Source: an uncultured Mollicutes bacterium
GTDB taxonomy: Bacteria > Bacillota_I > Bacilli_A > UBA3375
Reading direction: 5' to 3'
Assembly: GCA_947313935.1 (NCBI GenBank)
Contig: CAMZNW010000091.1
Span: 1 to 9,987 of the forward strand
Length of the DNA stretch: 9,987 bases
Shown here: in pieces, positions 6,890-9,987 of the stretch
How the letters are laid out: each line of letters starts with the position of its first letter
Numbering within the stretch: the first letter of the stretch is position 1
Notes under the pieces: generated by a model
The model's database searches: none
Seen by the model: only the letters and a program-made list of their open reading frames with translations
What the model was told of the DNA's origin: nothing
Position numbers and translations under genes: made by a program

Positions 6890-7815
6890 TGTTCTCCTTT
6901 GATATATTCATATACTAAATTATGTATTTTTTGACGAAATAAAAATATATTATCATTATTTCGCGTTGGATGAATTCTATTAGTAAAAATAGTTATTACT
7001 AAATTACTTTTAGGTTCAATTAAAACACTTGTTCCAGAAAAACCTGTATGAAATAATGCTTTATCACTAAACAGACCCATTTGTTTTTTTAAATCATTAA
7101 CTTCAAAACCTACTGTTCTTTTTTCATTAACATTTTGTACTTGATAATTTTTTAAAATACTTTCCATATCTAATAATAGAAATTTATTTATCATAGTATT
7201 AAAATCATTAATATTGCAAAATAAACCCGCATGAGCTGATTTTCCGCCCATACTAAAACATTTTTGATCATGAACTATACCATGAACTAAACCTCGATTT
7301 ACTCTAATTTCAGTTGGTGCAATATTTTTTTGTTTTATACCTTTTTCTAATGGATTATATACAATATTTAGCGTCGGAAAATATTTTTTTAATAATTCAT
7401 CTATTGAACCAAATTTTTCTAACACTAAATATAATAAAATATAATTATAATCTGCATATTGAATCGATTTATCTAATAATTGTTGTTGATTAATTACTTT
7501 AATAAAATTAGAATAATCAAATTCAACTTCATCTCTAATTCCACTAGTATGACATAATAATTCATAAATTTTTATTTCTTGTTGAATCGCTGGAAGATAT
7601 TTTTTAACTTCATCTTCTAAATTAATTCTTTTTTCATTTACAAGTTCAAAAACTATTATTGATGATACAACTTTTGTTAGTGATGCTAAATCATACATTT
7701 TATTATTTCCTTTTTGATAAATAATTTTTTGATTAAATGATACAATTATGTCAATATCGTCTGCAACTAAATATCCATTTTCATTAATAAATGTATCTAA
7801 ATTTAACTCCACCAT
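6877..7815 (-). CDS. Serine hydrolase of the beta-lactamase/YbbE (AmiE) type, cytoplasmic
   Basis: The 312-residue protein has the catalytic motifs of the PF00144 beta-lactamase-related family: SLTK at 45-48 (nucleophile Ser45, Lys48), a tyrosine motif YAD at 120-122, and HTG at 256-258 replacing KTG. Further blocks place it near YbbE/AmiE of Bacillus: IAPTE, VHD followed by GGKSAHAGLF, and FTNRIHPTR near the C-terminus. AmiE is a secreted N-acetylmuramyl-L-alanine amidase; this protein has no signal peptide or membrane anchor and should be cytoplasmic. It is the first gene of the PTS operon and overlaps IIA, so its substrate may be the phosphorylated PTS product. The reaction (amide or ester hydrolysis) is inferred. 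Start choice: GGAGG is only about three bases from the ATG at 7815, so the adjacent GTG at 7812, with about six bases, may be the real start. Confidence 0.82.
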   Translation of the reverse strand: MVELNLDTFINENGYLVADDIDIIVSFNQKIIYQKGNNKMYDLASLTKVVSSIIVFELVNEKRINLEDEVKKYLPAIQQEIKIYELLCHTSGIRDEVEFDYSNFIKVINQQQLLDKSIQYADYNYILLYLVLEKFGSIDELLKKYFPTLNIVYNPLEKGIKQKNIAPTEIRVNRGLVHGIVHDQKCFSMGGKSAHAGLFCNINDFNTMINKFLLLDMESILKNYQVQNVNEKRTVGFEVNDLKKQMGLFSDKALFHTGFSGTSVLIEPKSNLVITIFTNRIHPTRNNDNIFLFRQKIHNLVYEYIKGEQCVK

Positions 7816-7832
7816 TTCCCTCCTTTTTTTTT

Positions 7833-7861
7833 ATTTTATCATAAAAAAAAATATTTGTCAA
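7833..7861 (-). promoter_or_regulatory. Promoter of the hydrolase/PTS operon
   Basis: A consensus -35 box TTGACA (7861-7856) and -10 box TAAAAT (7838-7833) are 17 bases apart. The spacer contains a run of nine T on the minus strand, and a run of nine A follows the -10 box. The predicted start is near 7826, giving a leader of only about 10 bases that includes the ribosome site. Confidence 0.82.
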
Positions 7862-7866
7862 ATTAA

Positions 7867-7880
7867 TGTAAACGTATACC
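7867..7880 (-). promoter_or_regulatory. CcpA/LacI-type operator-like palindrome (cre-like)
   Basis: GGTATACGTTTACA is an imperfect palindrome around a central CG, with one mismatched pair in the inner 12 bases. It matches the cre consensus TGWNANCGNTNWCA at all but two fixed positions. It ends about five bases upstream of the -35 box, centred near -48 from the predicted start. That placement suits activation or a LacI-family regulator more than classical blocking of RNA polymerase. Binding is inferred. Confidence 0.5.
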
Positions 7881-7900
7881 TTTAATAATTTTATTTTATT

Positions 7901-7945
7901 AAAAAAATTGATTAATAAATCTATTAAGATATATTAATCAATTTT
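7901..7945 (-). terminator. Rho-independent terminator of the tRNA cluster
   Basis: A perfect 14-bp stem (7904-7917 with 7932-7945) has a 14-base loop that can itself pair as AUCU/AGAU, so the whole element can form a long hairpin. The minus strand then has seven U (7907-7901). Only one base pair in the outer stem is G-C. The stem starts two bases past the encoded CCA of tRNA-Asn. Confidence 0.8.
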
Positions 7946-7947
7946 AA

Positions 7948-8023
7948 TGGCGCCACAAACAGGGCTCGAACCTGTGACCCTACGGTTAACAGCCGTATGC
8001 TCTACCAACTGAGCTATTGTGGC
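7948..8023 (-). tRNA. tRNA-Asn (GUU)
   Basis: A full 76-base cloverleaf includes an encoded CCA. The acceptor stem GCCACAA pairs with UUGUGGC and the discriminator base is G. The D arm is GCUC/GAGC, the anticodon stem is UACGG/CCGUA with loop CUGUUAA (anticodon GUU), and the T arm is ACAGG-UUCGAGC-CCUGU. It is last of three tRNAs and lies three bases after tRNA-Gly. Confidence 0.98.
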
Positions 8024-8026
8024 AAA

Positions 8027-8100
<74 letters not shown>

Positions 8101-8113
8101 ATTTGAAGCTTAA

Positions 8114-8189
8114 TGGTGACCTGTACGGGATTTGAACCCGTGAATGCATGCGTGAAAGGCATGTGTGTTCACCGCTTCACCAACAGGCC
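8114..8189 (-). tRNA. tRNA-Glu (UUC)
   Basis: A full 76-base cloverleaf includes CCA. The acceptor stem GGCCUGU pairs with ACAGGUC with one G-U pair at position 2, and the discriminator is A. The anticodon stem is CAUGC/GCAUG with loop CUUUCAC, giving anticodon UUC. It is first in the cluster, about 18 bases after the predicted transcription start. Confidence 0.98.
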
Positions 8190-8213
8190 ATACTTCTTAT
8201 CAAAGACAATATT

Positions 8214-8242
8214 ATTATATCATTTATTTATTTTAATTGCAA
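8214..8242 (-). promoter_or_regulatory. Promoter of the Glu-Gly-Asn tRNA cluster
   Basis: TTGCAA (8242-8237) as -35 and a perfect TATAAT (8219-8214) as -10 are 17 bases apart. The start is predicted near 8207. The stretch between this promoter and the enolase terminator (8243-8321) is AT-rich and shows no other feature I can support. Confidence 0.85.
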
Positions 8243-8321
8243 GCATATTGTATATTTTTTATCTTTTTTATTTTTAAAGTTGCTTTTTTAGTGTATATTA
8301 TCATAAAATTAAATTTTAATT

Positions 8322-8349
8322 AAAAAAATTATCATATTATGATAATTTT
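8322..8349 (-). terminator. Rho-independent terminator of enolase
   Basis: A perfect 11-bp stem (8325-8335 with 8339-8349) and a 3-base loop lie eight bases past the eno stop codon. The minus strand continues into seven U (8328-8322). Two stem pairs flank single G-C content, so the stem is weak but long; further AT-rich dyads lie just downstream. Confidence 0.8.
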
Positions 8350-8357
8350 AATTTATA

Positions 8358-9650
8358 CTATTTATTTAAATTATAAAATGCACCTAATCCTTTATAAATT
8401 CCCATTCCATTTAAATCGTCTTCAATTCTAATTAATTGATTATATTTTGCAATACGATCTGTTCTTGATGCTGAACCTGTTTTAATTAATCCTGTATTTA
8501 AAGCTACCGCAATATCGGCAATTGTCGTATCTTCTGTTTCACCTGAACGATGTGATACTATTGCAGTATATCCTGCTTTTTGTGCCATTAAAATAGCATT
8601 AAAAGTTTCAGTTAAAGTACCTATTTGATTAACTTTAATTAAAATTGAATTACTAATAGATTGTTCAATCCCTTGTGCCAATTTAGTTGTATTGGTTACA
8701 AATAAATCATCTCCAACTATTTGGACTTTATTACCTAAACGTTCGGTTAATTTTTTAAATCCATCCCAATCATTTTCATCTAAACCATCTTCAATTGAAA
8801 TAATTGGATACATTTCAACCCATTTAGCATATAAATCAATTAATTCATTTGTTGTTAAAGATAATCCTTCTCCTGTCAGTTCATATTTTTTAGTTTCTTT
8901 ATTATAAAATTCAGAAGCTGCTGCATCCATTGCAATTAAAATATCTTCACCCGCTACATAACCAGCTTTTTCAATTGCATTTATTATAACTTGAATTGCT
9001 TCTTCATTTGAAGTTAAATTAGGAGCAAAACCACCTTCATCTCCAACAGAAGTTGCATATCCTTTTTCTTTTAAAACTATTTTTAAATTATGAAATACTT
9101 CTGACCCCATTTGAATTGCTGTTTTAAATGATGTAGCAGAAACTGGTAAAATCATAAATTCTTGAATATCAACACTATTATCAGCATGTGTACCACCATT
9201 AATAATATTCATCATTGGTACTGGTAATTCTTTAGCATTGAAACCACCTAAATAACGATATAATGGTAAATCTAATTCATCTGCAGCTGCAATAGCACAA
9301 GCCATTGAAACTCCTAATATTGCATTTGCTCCTAGTTTAGATTTATTTTTTGTTCCATCTAAACTAATCATTAAATTGTCTATTGCAACTTGTTGTGTTA
9401 CTTCAATACCTACTACTTCATGAGCAATAATATCATTAACATTTTTAACTGCTTTTTGTACTCCTAATCCTAAATAACGCTTTATATCTCCATCACGTAA
9501 TTCTACCGCCTCATGTTCACCTGTTGATGCACCACTTGGAACCATTGCACGTCCAAATCCACCTGCTTCTGTAATAACTTCAACTTCAATTGTTGGATTA
9601 CCTCTTGAATCTAATATCTCTCTTGCATAAACATCTAATATTATTGACAT
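8358..9650 (-). CDS. eno: Enolase (phosphopyruvate hydratase)
   Basis: Enolase converts 2-phosphoglycerate to phosphoenolpyruvate in glycolysis; phosphoenolpyruvate also powers the PTS encoded in this window. The 430-residue protein has the normal family length. Visible elements are the mobile loop SGASTGEHE (39-47), the active-site His155 in NGGTHADN, the proton donor Glu205 in SVGDEGGFAPN, and magnesium ligands Asp242, Glu287 (SIEDGL) and Asp314 (VGDDLF). The catalytic base Lys339 (LIKVNQIGTLTE) and the signature SHRSGETEDT (366-375) are also present. No key residue is missing. AAGGAGG lies four bases before the ATG, a strong ribosome site. The gene ends in TAG. It is transcribed alone between its own promoter and terminator, not in the common gap-pgk-tpi-pgm-eno operon. 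Confidence 0.99.
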   Translation of the reverse strand: MSIILDVYAREILDSRGNPTIEVEVITEAGGFGRAMVPSGASTGEHEAVELRDGDIKRYLGLGVQKAVKNVNDIIAHEVVGIEVTQQVAIDNLMISLDGTKNKSKLGANAILGVSMACAIAAADELDLPLYRYLGGFNAKELPVPMMNIINGGTHADNSVDIQEFMILPVSATSFKTAIQMGSEVFHNLKIVLKEKGYATSVGDEGGFAPNLTSNEEAIQVIINAIEKAGYVAGEDILIAMDAAASEFYNKETKKYELTGEGLSLTTNELIDLYAKWVEMYPIISIEDGLDENDWDGFKKLTERLGNKVQIVGDDLFVTNTTKLAQGIEQSISNSILIKVNQIGTLTETFNAILMAQKAGYTAIVSHRSGETEDTTIADIAVALNTGLIKTGSASRTDRIAKYNQLIRIEDDLNGMGIYKGLGAFYNLNK

Positions 9651-9671
9651 AATGCCTCCTTATTCATTAAT

Positions 9672-9680
9672 ATTATATCA
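9672..9680 (-). promoter_or_regulatory. Extended -10 promoter of eno
   Basis: TGATATAAT is an extended -10 element about 20 bases before the eno ATG. The -35 position (9700-9695) reads TTATAA, a weak match. The predicted start near 9665 leaves a short leader containing AAGGAGG. The 84 bases between eno and the upstream stop codon hold nothing else I can support. Confidence 0.65.
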
Positions 9681-9734
9681 TGAATCTTTAATTATTATAA
9701 ATAAACTATCTTCTATACATAAAAAACATTTTAC

Positions 9735-9987
9735 TTATAATTCTGATAATTGCAAATCTATTTTTTTTTCTTTTAAAATCTTATTTAATAGATAAATAAC
9801 ACTTGCAGAACCTTCTTTACTAGCTACAACTTTATGATCTTTTACATAAATAATCGCAGGTACTTTAGTTATAACCAAATCATCTACTGATGTAACATCC
9901 TTTATTTTTGGATAAATATCTTCCCCTTGCTTTGGTACATTTGCTTTTGCATATTTTTAATTACTTGGTTTATTCCTTTTAATCATT
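9735..9987 (-). pseudogene. Thioredoxin-fold-like protein, C-terminal part, reading frame interrupted
   Basis: A 73-codon open frame runs from 9956 down to the TAA at 9735-9737. It contains KVPAIIYVKDHKVVASKEGS, which resembles the cis-proline strand and following hairpin of thioredoxin-like proteins. A helix follows (SVIYLLNKILKEKK) and then a short tail. The frame has no ATG and is preceded by an in-frame TAA (9959-9957). A shift to the neighbouring frame at the AAAAA run just after that stop gives a protein-like continuation, LKGINQVIK then KYAKANVPKQGED. One missing A would explain the break. That upstream frame itself meets TGA at 9985-9983, next to the window edge. The CxxC active site, if any, would lie outside the window. 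It could be a decayed gene, a programmed shift or a sequencing error. Family assignment is tentative. Confidence 0.5.

Noticed and set aside
9700..9740. Possible terminator after the thioredoxin-like frame (ATAAGTAAA with TTTATTTAT)
   Set aside because: The nine-base match needs a G-U pair and a 24-base loop, and no U run follows in the right place.

Overview
The window is strongly AT-rich and every recognisable gene lies on the minus strand, so transcription runs from high to low coordinates. Gene content and strong Shine-Dalgarno sites point to a low-GC member of the Bacillota: a Bacilli or Erysipelotrichia lineage, or a Mollicutes relative that still uses the standard code. Tryptophan is encoded by TGG in the genes I checked, and no complete gene contains an in-frame TGA. 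The exact taxon cannot be fixed from this sequence.

In transcription order, the right end (9735-9987) holds the C-terminal part of a thioredoxin-fold-like protein whose reading frame is interrupted. It is followed by enolase (8358-9650), which has its own extended -10 promoter and a terminator. Next is a three-gene tRNA cluster, Glu(UUC)-Gly(UCC)-Asn(GUU), with a good promoter and a long AT-only terminator hairpin.

The accessory part is an operon at 4458-7815. It encodes a serine hydrolase of the beta-lactamase/YbbE (AmiE) type without a signal peptide, then a complete mannose-family PTS permease in the order IIA, IIC, IID, IIB. The genes overlap or lie within about 10 bases of each other. 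The promoter has a 17-base spacer containing a run of nine T, and a CcpA/LacI-type operator-like palindrome sits just upstream. The operon ends at a strong terminator. A logical reading is that the PTS imports and phosphorylates a sugar or amino-sugar conjugate and the hydrolase cleaves an amide or ester bond on it in the cytoplasm, but the substrate is not known.

Next is a short YhgE/Pip-family membrane protein (2673-4361). After it comes the ribosomal protein operon rplM-rpsI-rpmE, driven by a near-perfect promoter and preceded by a structured leader that resembles the L13 autoregulatory leader. A terminator follows rpmE. The last pair is prfA and prmC (release factor 1 and the methyltransferase that modifies its GGQ glutamine), with stop and start codons overlapping by one base; prmC runs off the left edge.

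The housekeeping parts are ordinary. The parts most worth a second look are the hydrolase/PTS operon with its unusual promoter, the leader of rplM, and the interrupted thioredoxin-like gene.
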